Assembly: GCF_964340395.1 (NCBI RefSeq)
Contig: NC_135557.1
Coordinates: 7,291,709 to 7,353,708 of the forward strand
DNA length: 62,000 nt
Source: Glandiceps talaboti
Taxonomy: Eukaryota > Hemichordata > Enteropneusta > Spengelidae
Direction: 5' to 3'
Shown here: piece by piece, positions 36,133 through 47,258 of the stretch
Layout of the letters: each line of letters opens with the position of its first letter
Numbering within the stretch: position 1 is the stretch's first letter
Position numbers and translations under genes: made by a program
The notes under the pieces: generated by a model
Database searches by the model: none
What the model was told of the DNA's origin: nothing
What the model saw: the letters and a program-made list of their open reading frames with translations, nothing else

Positions 36133-36530
36133 TTTAAATTTTATTTTTTTCCTTACAACTTGGCACTAATACGCTTCCGTAGCTTTGGCACATTCATTTT
36201 ACGGCAAACATCAAAATTATCTAAGTCCAGGGCCAGGCCGGGCCCTGACGTCAATCCCACAAGAAGTATACTGACTCTGTGAGGGAAAATTTTGTTGTCA
36301 CTCATATAAGATACAGTGACAACGCACAGTTCTATTGGTAACATAAAAAAGGCCACAAAAAGATCAACTTTGATAAACTTAATCTACAAATTGAAACATT
36401 AGAGGGAGTAGATGAGACGTCAAAATGGACGTCTCTCGTCACATGTTTTGTCTACCATCACTGTCGCGACCTCTGACCTAGTCACTGACGTGTACGAAAC
36501 ACTGAACTTGCTACCGGAAATCGGAAGCCT

Positions 36531-37425
36531 TAGTAAACCAAATTTATGGGACAGGTTGTGATTTTCATTTGTTGATTGGTTAGATTAATGGAAACAAAAT
36601 GAGTACATGTGTATTTTGATTCCGAAAAGGCTGAGTTAGACTGTTAGGGGATCGTGTTGCGTGATGTTGACAGTGACACATATGTGAATGTTGGGCACTG
36701 ACTGAATCAATGCGTGATCACTGGCATGGCCATATAGACGGCCGATGCATGTGCGCCCGGTCAGACATGAGTTAAGAATGAACTTGTTGTGCAAATCAGA
36801 AAATAATTACAGTGGTATTTACAAAGCATCCTAACTTTGACGTTGATAGTTTTAGTTCACGATTTCTGAGTTTCAAGGACACCTAATGTCAGCTTTCCGT
36901 ATCAAGTTTACAGTATGTAACTCACTAATGCTGTCATTTGATATAGCAGGACCAAATCATGATACACAGCCAGTAACGGTAATTAATAAAAAATAAATTA
37001 TTTCAAAGTTTGTTTGACTGTATTATTTGTAAGTTTTTCGTTCACATTTGGTACTTTTTAAAGTCAGGGATTTTTTTTCTTCAAAATGTTGTTTTTTCTT
37101 AACCTCGTCATGAATTTGAAGAGGGAATGATATTAAAACACAGCAATGTACTAACAGTTCTACAAATGAAACAAGTGGTTACAAGATTAGGATTTCTCAA
37201 AGTTTTTATTCAATCATATGTTCCCTGTGACTTATTTTGAAGTTGTTCTTTGTCTTTGTCTGAAAAAAGGGAATTATAAATTTGAGCACTGCTATTCATT
37301 GATATTCAGATTAAAAATTGTGACTACCTGGCTGTCCAATCTTTCAAAACAATATATAATATACTCTGTAGAAATGACTTAAAAATACATAATCTTAATT
37401 GCCTTCTTTTTCTAAGGTGTAATGT
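36531..37425 (-). pseudogene. Segment Y': inverted copy of the terminal-exon region
   Basis: Reverse complement of 32,203-33,064. On the minus strand the acceptor CCTTTTTTCAG leads to an exon copy at 37,259-37,210 reading DKDKEQLQNKSQ, but the original stop is changed (TGA to GGA) and reading runs four codons further to TGA. AATAAA is kept. It sits inside the X/X' inverted-repeat structure and is antisense to the host gene, so it cannot serve it. It could give antisense RNA complementary to the short isoform's 3' end. Confidence 0.75.
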
Positions 37426-38500
37426 GTAGTCCTCAATTTTAAAAAAACAGCTTACTGGGAACTGTTATTGTGAATGGAATTGTTTTATGTTGTTAGGTAA
37501 TAGTTTATGTGTAATGGAATATCGAAGACCACAGTATCTCTATAGTGGTCTGAGGTAATATATATGAATATTTCATAGACAATAATAATTGACCCCACTC
37601 CCTGTCAAATGACCCCACTTTTTGCAACCAAGGGGCCTTTGTCCCCACTTGTTGGAAACCTTGGCAGAACACTGCCGTCTACCCACACCCCCTTTGTTAC
37701 GTCGGAGCAGCATGTGTCTTTCGTGACTGAAGTCGTTGAGGTTTGATGAGGGACAGGGCTCGAAATTAATGCCGCCGTGTGGTACATTTTGCTGCAATGT
37801 AATAATAGCTCATTTTCAAAATTATGCTTAAAATTGGTAAAAGTCATACTGCATTCCTCAAAAAGTTACATACTAAAGTTCAAATTAGCGATGTCAATGC
37901 CACTTTGATTAATAGGACGAAGTGTAATAGTACTCCTGATAAAATCATACAATAGTTCCTGGCTACAGATATACACCCATCAGGATGATAAGTATTCATC
38001 TTCTTACAAAGTTATTCTACGGACTTGTCAACCTTGCTAAAATGAAGGAAAGAGACCTGTAACAAGGAATTCAATAAAGAGAAGATAAAAGAAGTTGTAT
38101 AGAGACTGACAGGACAGGAAGGACAGAGAATAGAACTGAAAAAATACAGATTTTTTTCCTTGCCCCCCTTTTTTTATTTCGCTTGCCTGCCCCGCCTGAC
38201 TATTCCACTGGAGATGAGAAACAAAAAAAAGGTCACCCTAACACTGCATACACTCGGTCCGATGTATCAGCGGTACACGGTTAAAATGGTTTTCTGTTTT
38301 TATTTATAATTCAGTAGTATATTGTTACGTTGTTTGAAAGTGGAAGTATACAGTACGAGTCTGAAACGATTTTCAATTTTAGGTCAGTTAAGTTAGATGG
38401 GGGTGGGGGTGGGGGGTCTGGGACCTAACTTAAGCAATTAAGTTAGATATATTATATTGAACTTTTGATGTTGCCCCTAAGGCTTCTGAGCTTTGGCAGA
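37426..38500. other. Loop of the X/X' structure, no gene recognised
   Basis: It holds a minor repeat end (GAGATGAGAAACAAAAAAAA then GGTCACCCTAAC near 38,208-38,240) resembling the outer terminus of X', and a G-rich patch (38,398-38,417). There is no coding evidence. Confidence 0.5.
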
Positions 38501-38608
38501 CAGATGTTCCGATTTCCGGTACACACTTCAGTGAGTAGGTCAGAGGTCGCGACAGTGACGGTAGACAAAACATGTGACGAGAGACGAAGTCAATTTAGAC
38601 GTCTCATC

Positions 38609-38822
38609 TATGGGGTGAGATTAGTGCCAAAACACTTGTCTTAACATTATTGCAAATGCAAACAAAATGAGAGGTTGAAATAAAAATGCAAACAAAATGA
38701 GAGGTTGAAATATAAATGTGAACACAATAAGATAAAAATGGAGACAAAATGAGAGAATAAAATGAAAATGTAAACTAAGAATAATGTTAAGACAAGTGTT
38801 TTGGCACTAATCTCATCCCATA
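38609..38822. mobile_element. 214-bp foldback element, same family as 33,486-36,181, 6-bp TSD
   Basis: Left end TATGGGGTGAGATTAGTGCC and right end GGCACTAATCTCATCCCATA. CTCATC flanks both sides (38,603-38,608; 38,823-38,828). The other arm holds the empty site (inverse of 36,400-36,425: GACGTCTCATCTACTCCCTC). Both this and the 2.7-kb element start TA and carry ATTAGTGCCAA exactly 11 bp from the end. The interior is a short tandem of AAACAAAATGAGAGGTTGAA units. Confidence 0.9.
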
Positions 38823-39761
38823 CTCATCTGCCCCCTCTAATGTTTCAATTTGTAGATTAAGTTTATGAAAGTTGCTCTTTTTGTGGCATTTGTTATGTTA
38901 ACAATAGAACTGTGCGTTGTCACTGTATCTTCTATGATGTCAACAAAACTTTCCCTTAGGCAGTCAGTATACCTCTTGTGGGATTGACGTCAGGGCCTGG
39001 CCCTGGACTTAGATAATTTTGATGTCTGCCGTAAAATGAATGCACCAAAGCGACGCAAGGTGGGAAAATTATTGCGTCATTTGTAATTTTAGGGGGCCAA
39101 TGTCGCAAGGTCACGGCCTTGGCAGAACACTGGCCTAAGACGCCATGAGGAACGTTTGATGTTCGTTTGAACCTTACAATCTTGCTGTGTTGAACTCAGG
39201 GGTCGGTCGGAAATTAAAAAAAAAGTGTTTTTTTCTGATGTCGGAGCTGGAAATTAGGGTCGGTCGGGAGATGAGAAACAGAAAAATTAAAAGGGCCACC
39301 CTAAGATATAATAATACATGCCCTGTGGTACCGTACACCAGGGACATAGCGTGCTAATAACACTACAAAATGTAAATGACATGCACAAATCAACTTGTGT
39401 CCAAGACAATTTGTAATATCACCACAAAGTGCACTGACAGATGAATGATTCGCGACTTTCAAAAACTTTGTAATTTCGTGGAAAGTGCATATCATTGTTA
39501 GTCATTGTATATTGTAAAGGATTAAACTCCAGTTTCTTCCTTTCTTTTCCAAAACATAACGATTTTTATTGAAACACGGTTACTCTAATGTCGAAAAGTA
39601 ACCATGATGAAAATAAACTAGGGCATGATAATAATTTAAAAAAACTGTATTTCATGAACTTCGAAAACAGTAAGCTAAGGTTTGGTGAATTTTGGTGAAT
39701 TTTTCTATGCTATATCGACTACTGTATATCAAGTATCTTACAAATAATCCATTATCTATAG

Positions 39762-39856
39762 GATCGACAAGTACATCTTCACAGACACCACCATCATTTC
39801 AAACCCCTGAAGGAATGTTAGTCAACGTGGAAAAAGGAGACATAGCTGCACAGAAG
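39762..39856 (+). CDS. Host gene exon 5: linker and start of the macro domain
   Basis: Acceptor TATCTATAG to 39,761 and donor CAGAAG|gtacg after 39,856. It enters in phase 1 and leaves in phase 0. It reads STSTSSQTPPSFQTPEGM then LVNVEKGDIAAQK. The G-D-I (residues 514-516 of the long form) is the first conserved step of macro domains, where the Asp contacts the adenine of ADP-ribose. It is the first of four exons encoding one macro domain, separated by short introns (230, 140 and 836 bp). Confidence 0.85.
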
Positions 39857-40086
39857 GTACGACGGTTTCCTTCCTTATGCTTTTTTGAAAATAACTATTA
39901 CTATTAGCTAGTACAGATGGGTCTTGTTACTGAGTGCTGACAAATGTGTAGTGTACTCTGCTGATAAACGTGCATTCGTCAACCTGTTTGTGGTGTATCG
40001 TTTTCATCCTCCTAAGCTCTATTATATGAAAATTTTGAACTAAAGAACTACTTGTTCCCTTGTTTCATATGTGTGGTATATATTAG

Positions 40087-40323
40087 GTTGACGTAATCGT
40101 TAACACGACTACAACCGATTGTGATTTAACCAATGGTGTGGTATCGAATGCCATATATCGCGCTGCTGGTAAATCACTCCAAGTAGAAATCTATCAAAAG
40201 AAACGGCCAACCATGAAAGAGGGTGATGTGATAGTTACTGGTGGAGGAAACTTACGTTGCACATATGTATTTCACCTGTGTATTCTTGGTTCATCCTGGG
40301 ACGGGGGTGCCAAGGTCAAACCG
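40087..40323 (+). CDS. Host gene exon 6: macro domain, N-terminal half
   Basis: Acceptor GTATATATTAG to 40,086 and donor AAACCG|gtaagt after 40,323; 79 whole codons. VDVIVNTTTTDCDLTNGVVS (521-540), then NAIYRAAGKSLQVE, follow the macro pattern D-x-I-V-N-x-x-x..G-x-x-x-A-I-x-x-A-A-G. The typical N-A-A-N loop is N-T-T-T and the G-G-G-V loop is T-N-G-V. GDVIVTGGGNLRCTYVFHLC is the next strand, loop and strand. PARP14-type macro domains depart from the consensus in similar ways. ADP-ribose or nucleic-acid binding is the family role; hydrolase activity is doubtful here. Confidence 0.9.
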
Positions 40324-40463
40324 GTAAGTTACTAATTTCACCTACTTCATGCATGTCCCAATGTACACGTCTACTGCTGTTCTATTGTTATTTACTTTAC
40401 AATTGTATTGTAACCCTAAAAACGTCAATATCTCTATAAATGTAACAATAATTGCTATTACAG

Positions 40464-40685
40464 CTTCTGCGCAAGGTCATTCAAACGTGCCTGAGTAAAG
40501 CAAGCAAGTCTGGCATGACGTCCATTGCAATACCTGCCCTTGGTACTGGTGGACTGAACTATCCAAGAGATGTCGTAGCCAAGATCTTGTATGAGGAAGC
40601 AATCACATTCAGCAGTAAGAACCCAAGAAGTTCTCTGAATGAGATGAGAGTCGTTGTTTACGATATGGATCAAGTTACTTGTAGT
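40464..40685 (+). CDS. Host gene exon 7: macro domain, C-terminal half
   Basis: Acceptor TTGCTATTACAG to 40,463 and donor TGTAGT|gtaagt after 40,685; 74 whole codons. A helix LLRKVIQTCLSKASKSG is followed by the diagnostic strand and phosphate-binding loop SIAIPALGTGGLNYPRDVVA (619-638), a helix, and the last strand MRVVVYDMDQV. The GTGG loop is intact, in contrast to the first loop. Confidence 0.9.
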
Positions 40686-41521
40686 GTAAGTGTAGGCTAT
40701 TATGGGATATTTTTGATATATAGGTATGTACACATGAAAAGAGCAACGGTCGTAATGAACAAATTTACCACAAATAGTCGTAACAGAACCTTCCAATTTG
40801 CACCGGTGAGTGTAGTATAGACCTACCTGGAATTCGTCTTTTCATTATCAACTCCAATATCAAGATTATCTTATTAACGTCTGAATTCAACCCATCGCTA
40901 AAGGTTAATTTGCAAACTCAAACTCACTGTTTTTCATTGTGATCACGTTTATTTATTTTTGTATTAAAAAAATCTTAATTAATTTAGCTCTCACGCCTAT
41001 GTCATGAATTCGTTATTACTGTGTTTGGGTTCAGACATGACACTGTTTATACATGTCGCCAAACACCTAGTTAGAGAAATGTATATGTGCATGGGTGTCA
41101 AGACAATAGGTACACTAATATCGTATGTCTGGAGATGTCATTCAAGTTAAAGTTTAGTATCCCTTCTTTCTTCTCCATGACGCTTATAATTATGCATGAC
41201 CTATTGCTATCTTAAAAGCACACTTTATATGCGTGACTTATTGTAATTTAATTATTGTAACGACCATAGCGTCGTCGAGATTCAGCACTTGGCTTTTGAC
41301 CGTCGAACTGTGAGCATCTGGACTTTCCAGCTGGCTCTGGCCTTGGGTTGAGGCCCAAGGTCGAACTCAGGGCTTTGGTAAATAAAGTCTGTGGTTCCAG
41401 TTAACCAACATACATCGTCTCGTATGCAGTTTATCATTTTACTACAAGTGATCTTGAAAGATTTGATACCTATTTCATCAATTCGTGTTGATATGGCTTT
41501 TTACGCCCTTCTGTCTTACAG
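40686..41521 (+). other. Intron 6; possible solo-LTR-like segment
   Basis: An 836-bp intron. The segment 41,256-41,446 starts TGTAACGA, carries AATAAA at 41,383 and could be a solo LTR resembling the start of the gypsy LTR at 60,175. No target duplication was found, so this is only a possibility. Confidence 0.25.
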
Positions 41522-41573
41522 GCGTTTGAAAACGAGATGATGAAGATTAAGAGAACATTGGCAGGGATGGCAG
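41522..41573 (+). CDS. Host gene exon 8: final macro-domain helix
   Basis: Acceptor CTGTCTTACAG to 41,521 and donor GCAG|gtttgtaat after 41,573. It is 52 bp, phase 0 to 1, reading AFENEMMKIKRTLAGMA, which fits the closing helix of the fold (D-Q-V..A-F-x-x-E-M). The donor is weaker than its neighbours (gtttgt instead of gtaagt), and a 370-bp GA microsatellite starts only about 25 bp further on. Confidence 0.8.
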
Positions 41574-41595
41574 GTTTGTAATCCGAGATGGGTTC

Positions 41596-41970
<375 letters not shown>

Positions 41971-44900
41971 GAGAGAGATAATGTTTTACCATACTCGGTG
42001 TTTATAAACTGTAAATGTACTTGCATGTCCCGTGACTCGAGTATTCACACAGCTGTGTTGTACGCAACACTAAATGTTTTTTTTCTCCACCTTACCTTTC
42101 AAAGTTTGACTAAAAATATTCCAAGACATTGTGCCATGTACGTATTTGTCAAAAAAACCAAAACATTCCGAGCCAATAATTATATCGCAAACGCATGCTA
42201 CTGAGCTACGTGTTGACGACTGTTTACTGTGGCCTGTTATAATATGCGTTCATATAGTCCGATCACATGTCGTAGTATCGCGGCGCAAATATCCAGTGTT
42301 AGGTTCTGATCATGATTATCGCTAACATGCTCGATTGTCACATAAAATAAGTGTACTTGAGTGCCGTTTATCTTTTTTCACTGTTTGATTTTATTCTTGA
42401 TGAACCTTTTCGATGTCTGAGCGTATCATTATTACAAGCAACTTCGAGAATTTGCATTGAGTAGTTTGAATCAAACGTATAGAGAACGTCCGTGTGACCA
42501 TAGACCCTGCACACAGTGTAACAAGGTCAATGTGGCTACAAGATCATCAACACATAACAAGATGGACATTTGGTAATTTTGTGAGTCTCCCAAAAGACTA
42601 CCGACCAAAACTATGACATACAAATAAAAATATTTTTGTCCAAGTTTGAATAGTGTTGAGCATGCCGACCCCATGAATACTAGAAAAAAATAAATTATGA
42701 TTACGATTGGTGTATATGAGTACGCGAGTGTGCATACCGAGTTATAATTACACAGTCTGATCGATTAAACTGTTGCATGTTCGTACACTCCGGGCTGTCA
42801 CAAATACAACCATTTCTGGAGTTATATATAGAAATGCCTCTGATCCGAACGTTGTTGTATCAGTGGTGGACAATGAAAACTGGCTTTGAGGGTGCCGAAA
42901 AAGTCTACTTCTTGTCACCGTTATCAAACTGACAAACGTTGATACAAAAACAACACCGTGTCCCAAGGGCCTCTGACGTAGGTTCAAGCATAGACAATGT
43001 ATATGGTTCAAGCGACTCTCTTATCAGTTTGTTTATGTCTGTGAAAGTTAGTCATGTTGTAACATAAAATCGAATTCGATCGAAAAATCATATTTGGTGT
43101 CCATCTAGCCTTGGTTCAATATTAAAGCCACTCTATTGTCAATTATCATTAAGATTATATTAATAATGGTACAAAGCTAAGTATTACACGTAATTAATAA
43201 ATTTGCAGTCGATTGGATCATGACATATCACCCCTGACATAAAATGGTGTGGTCAAACGAAAAGTTTTAGTGCCTATTTCTGGTGATGAAAGAGCATCCT
43301 GTCAGAACCAACAGGTACCATAGACACTACAATACGCCACGTCGAAAGACCGTCGATTGACACCTTTCTAAGTGGTATTGATCCGGTTCTTCTGAAATAC
43401 TCAGATGACTTCTTTCGTTTAGCTTTCAAAACCGAGTCCACAATGAAGTATACACCCAGTCAGCACCGTGCATAGTGTAGTTGCCAAAATTCAAACTCCA
43501 CGAGCACATCTGTAGGGATTATTCAGTGAAGACTTGAATGTCGGTTTCTATGTCCTGCTGTAAGGTCATGTTCGGTGGCGATTTTCAGCTCAAAACTCGA
43601 CATATAATCCATACACTGTAAGTTTATTTTAGGACCAGGAAGACTATATAAGTTTACACTTGACTTTTATATTACTCAATAGATAATTTTGTCCATTGTG
43701 GGAAAGTGTGTTTATATTTCAATGCACAGGAAATCTACAATATGTGGGGACCACTTGTTTATCATCTCATTACACCTACGACATGTATAATTGATCGACC
43801 AATTATCACCACCGGCCTGCGTGTTCTATACAAACATTTTAGTACATGTTCCATATGTGTTGGCGGTCGACATTCAATCGAACATGACACTACGGGTAGA
43901 TACATGGGGAAACAAATATAAAATACAATTGTCCATAATATTGTAATTCATAAAAATAGAGAATCCTACCCATGATACATACGCCCCAAAGATTCATAAA
44001 CGACGAAATATGTGGCTAGGTCGGCTGTTTTAAACGGTCCGTACTTCACATCTCAACAGAAACGGCAACAGATATGTAATCTAATCTAATCTCAAGATAC
44101 AGACGTAGACACGTCGAGAAACTTTCTGGTTATCGAGAGATTCAACAAGTTGTATCTCATTTTCCGGTCGAAAGCAACAAATATTCGAGATAGCGTCATT
44201 TTATGAAAGCAAAAGCTACCTCGTGTTGTATTTCGAGTGAAAATTAGCGTTTATTCACTTTCGTTGTAAACTGTAAAATATGTCACATATTGGCGTCCTG
44301 CTGTCTCCACAAAAAAAAAAATCGCAAACCATAATTTCCCGAGTCAGCAAAGGACAATGCACGGCGGCATTTTTTAGCCTTTTTGATTGGGAGCTTAGTT
44401 ACATATAGCTGACAGGTCAACCGACCGCCCTGAAGATCCAAGTCAAAATAACCAGCTCTGAACCAGAACTATACGTCTGCAGATACTGCCTGTGCTTATC
44501 ATATCTCTGACAAGTTCACAGGCATGTAGTTGGTTCGGCACATGTCAACCAGCACGCGATCACAATATCTTTCTCCGTAAAATCCGGTATAAAAAGTATT
44601 GGCCCCGCATGGATAGACGTGGGGCATAAAGAAACGACCGCTTCTTGAAAGTAAATGGGCGTCTAATGTGAATGGTTGGTATTGTCGAAAGAGATGTGAA
44701 TCAGAGCGCGTCATCGAATCGATGGGTTCTCTATACGTTTTACGATACGACCGTACGTTGGTTATATATAGTACAACATTGTAATTTGCCATGCAACGTG
44801 TGCGAAATTATTGCATATCCCCAAAAGAGAAATGTCGTATACCGAAACAAGTTTCCTTTATTTACTATTCTAATTTGACAATTAGTACAACTCCAGGACT

Positions 44901-45561
44901 ATCCCTGCACGTTATGTATCAGGGAAGTACACGGCTCAGTGTGAACACTATCAACAAATATCCTGTTGAAAAAAATAGTGTTTCCTTGAACATTACAATC
45001 AACTCTATAGGCCTACAATCGTAGTGACTTGTAGTAGTGTTCGCTATTCATGTTTTTGAAATATTTCGTTTCAGCACCGCTACTTTATGCATAGACATCG
45101 TAAATGTGAACTCAATGTTTCATGAAAGCAAACTTGCATGTACCGTTATGCTTGGGCATAGAGAGGTACTAATTACTAATCATGTTTACTTCAAGATAAC
45201 GTTGATTGCTACACAAACTTTCGTGGATTTACGTACCCGTATTTGAACAAGTGTGATTGGCAGGCATTTTAATCCCAGGTTTGAAAAGTAACGGCTTTTC
45301 AGTAGTAACGAACAGATCCAGTTTGACCGTGTTTTGTACGAAATTGTCTCCACCATGTTTAAATATCACCTTTCTGTGACCATACCTGCATTCAACAGAC
45401 ATTCACAAGTCTACACATACCAAATTTATTACGAAAATCACCAGCTGATAATTGTTATCACGGCTTTTCGGAGAGATATCAAGACGTTGTTAACAGTCTG
45501 CATTCAAATTTGACAATAACCCCCGCGAAGTTATGGGGCCTTTTATACCCAACACTCCGCT
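41971..45561 (+). other. Intron 7, no gene recognised
   Basis: Short open frames occur on both strands, none with coding character, splice linkage to the host gene or a known motif. A segment near 42,830-42,920 resembles 32,100-32,180 (GGCTTTGAGGGTGCCGAAAA and its variant), a minor dispersed repeat. Confidence 0.5.
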
Positions 45562-45737
45562 TTAACTCATAGTGACATTAGTATAACACAGATGACATAA
45601 CATGGTTAACTCATAATGACATTAGTATAACACAGATGACATAACATGGTTAACTCATAATGACATTAGTATAACACAGATGACATAACATGGTTAACTC
45701 ATAATGACATTAGTATAACACAGATGACATAACATGG
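45562..45737. repeat. 44-bp tandem repeat, four copies
   Basis: The unit TTAACTCATAATGACATTAG then TATAACACAGATGACATAAC then ATGG is repeated four times head to tail. Copies are identical apart from one G/A change in the first unit, implying very recent expansion. Confidence 0.95.
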
Positions 45738-47052
45738 TTAAACATTATGATCAGGCTTTTTCATCTTGGTTTAATAGCTTTGACTCGGTTAAGGAAAAAT
45801 GTCAAATATCTGCAGTATAAACACTAGGGTACACACTCTTAGTAGACGCCTTGTCTAGAAATACCAGTCTCAAGCATGTTTTTTTAATAATTTAGCTGCT
45901 GCGATGGTAGGCAATTATTCTTTGAAGATGGGCATTCTTTCATAGTCATAATTTATAGGTCTTTACAAGGATTCATTAAAACACAAAACTGATGAGCATA
46001 TATCTCTCTGAAACGAAAGCAAGACTTAGTCAAGGGAAAACAGAAAACTCCTTGTATACAGTTTTCTTTTCATTCCGGCAAATCCACTGACTACTTATCA
46101 GTATCCAACTGTGATAAAATGGTAACATCTTAATTTACTTAAGTGTGTACTTCCACAAGTGAGGTAAACTTGGAGACTAACTCTGAAACAATACTAGTGA
46201 TCTAATAACATCTGTGTGAATAATTTCATTAAAGGCAAATCATATCAGCTCTCATTACAGTTCTTTTCCCTAAAGCGAGTCAAAGCAATTACATAAACTA
46301 TCGAGATCAGGGAACCTAATCACAAGGTTTTATGTTAAGATAGACACAATAAAGATAACACACAAACATGACTTACACTGTATGGGCCCTTTATTTAGTT
46401 AATGATATAAACTGTAACGGTATATATACTACTTTAACAGATTCTACCAATTTTCACTGGCTACTAACCATGGATTTTGTGTCAGCTTCAACATATTATA
46501 CCTTGTGTAGTGGTGTACATTCCCACTGAGTGTGTAAGTGATGTTTGAGTGTTATCTTTATGGTGTCATGATCTCAACATGAAACCTTGTAATCAAGCTT
46601 ACTGATCGTGATAGTTCATTTAATAGCTTTGACCCACTCTGGGGAAAAGAACTGTATAAGCCTAGAATATGACCTTTCTGACCAGTCAGTTTGTAAACAA
46701 ATGGGAGTGCTGACTAATCACAGTAAATACAGTCACAACTATTATACTAAACTTACCCATGTACATTTGAGACCTAGCCTTATTAGAAATAAATGTTGTA
46801 TGGCATTTATTTTTGAGATGTTAGCCAGTGACTATCACTACAAACATTTTATAAAGATTTATTACATCGTGAGAGTAGGACAAACTTGACTCATAATTGA
46901 AGTAACTGTATACTTTTACATTTACAATGCTATAAATAATTCGCAATGTCTGCTATATAGGTAAGTCCATCAGTTTATCATCATGATACAATGTACTGTC
47001 CGTTTGATTCCACTGACTTAAGTTTGTTTTTACACACTGTCACTGTACATTA
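45738..47052 (+). other. Intron 7, no gene recognised
   Basis: AT-rich sequence. The word TTTAATAGCTTTGAC occurs at 45,768 and 46,618, hinting at an old local duplication. No coding or structural feature. Confidence 0.45.
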
Positions 47053-47258
47053 TTTTACCCACAACTCTCTGTGATTTGCATTCATGAACACTATCTCTTC
47101 CAAGTCAGACAAACCTAACCAGTCTATGGGGTTTCATTAAAACCTTTTTGTAGAATTGTAACAAGGAGTATCCATTTCCATCAATAGTAATTTCGTAAAT
47201 TTTCGACAGTTCTAAAATAAGCGTACAAGCATACAAATAAGACAGAGTTGTAGGTTAA
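47053..47258. mobile_element. MITE copy 2 (ACCCACAACTCTCT family)
   Basis: TTTTACCCACAACTCTCTGT and about 100 bp inward match the inverse of 6,070-6,225. The right side ends with a diverged inverse (ACAGAGTTGTAGGTTAAAT). It lies in intron 7. Confidence 0.55.

Larger units (their letters stand above)
33486..36181. mobile_element. 2,696-bp foldback element made of TCGTAATTACGA arrays, 6-bp TSD
   Basis: Left end TACGGAAGCGTATTAGTGCC and right end GGCACTAATACGCTTCCGTA. GCTTTG flanks both sides (33,480-33,485 and 36,182-36,187). The opposite arm X' holds the uninterrupted site (inverse of 39,030-39,060: CTTGCGTCGCTTTGGTGCAT), so the 6-bp duplication is directly demonstrated. The ends are followed by arrays of the palindrome TCGTAATTACGA (33,536-33,780; 34,870-35,190; 35,900-36,132). 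The central part is AT-rich and includes a hammerhead-like motif. It encodes no protein. Confidence 0.9.
33220..39302. mobile_element. 6.1-kb inverted-repeat structure with long arms (X and X')
   Basis: The left end AGGGCGGCCC (33,220) and the right end GGGCCACCCT (ending 39,302) are inverse. The arms continue inward: 33,220-33,485 plus 36,188-36,520 match the reverse complement of 38,505-39,302, with words such as CTGTTTCTCATCTCCCGAC and GAACATCAAACGTTCCTCAT. The left arm is split by a 2.7-kb foldback element and the right arm by a 214-bp one. The loop (36,531-38,500) carries an inverted copy of the host gene's terminal-exon region. No transposase was found. No target duplication is evident at the outer ends. 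Confidence 0.75.

Noticed and set aside
41256-41446. Possible solo LTR (TGTAACGA.., AATAAA)
   Set aside because: Ends are not convincingly inverse and there is no target duplication; mentioned only as a possibility within intron 6.
43706-45246. Several 70-90 codon frames on both strands in intron 7
   Set aside because: Length expected by chance at this base composition; no motifs, no conserved exon borders.
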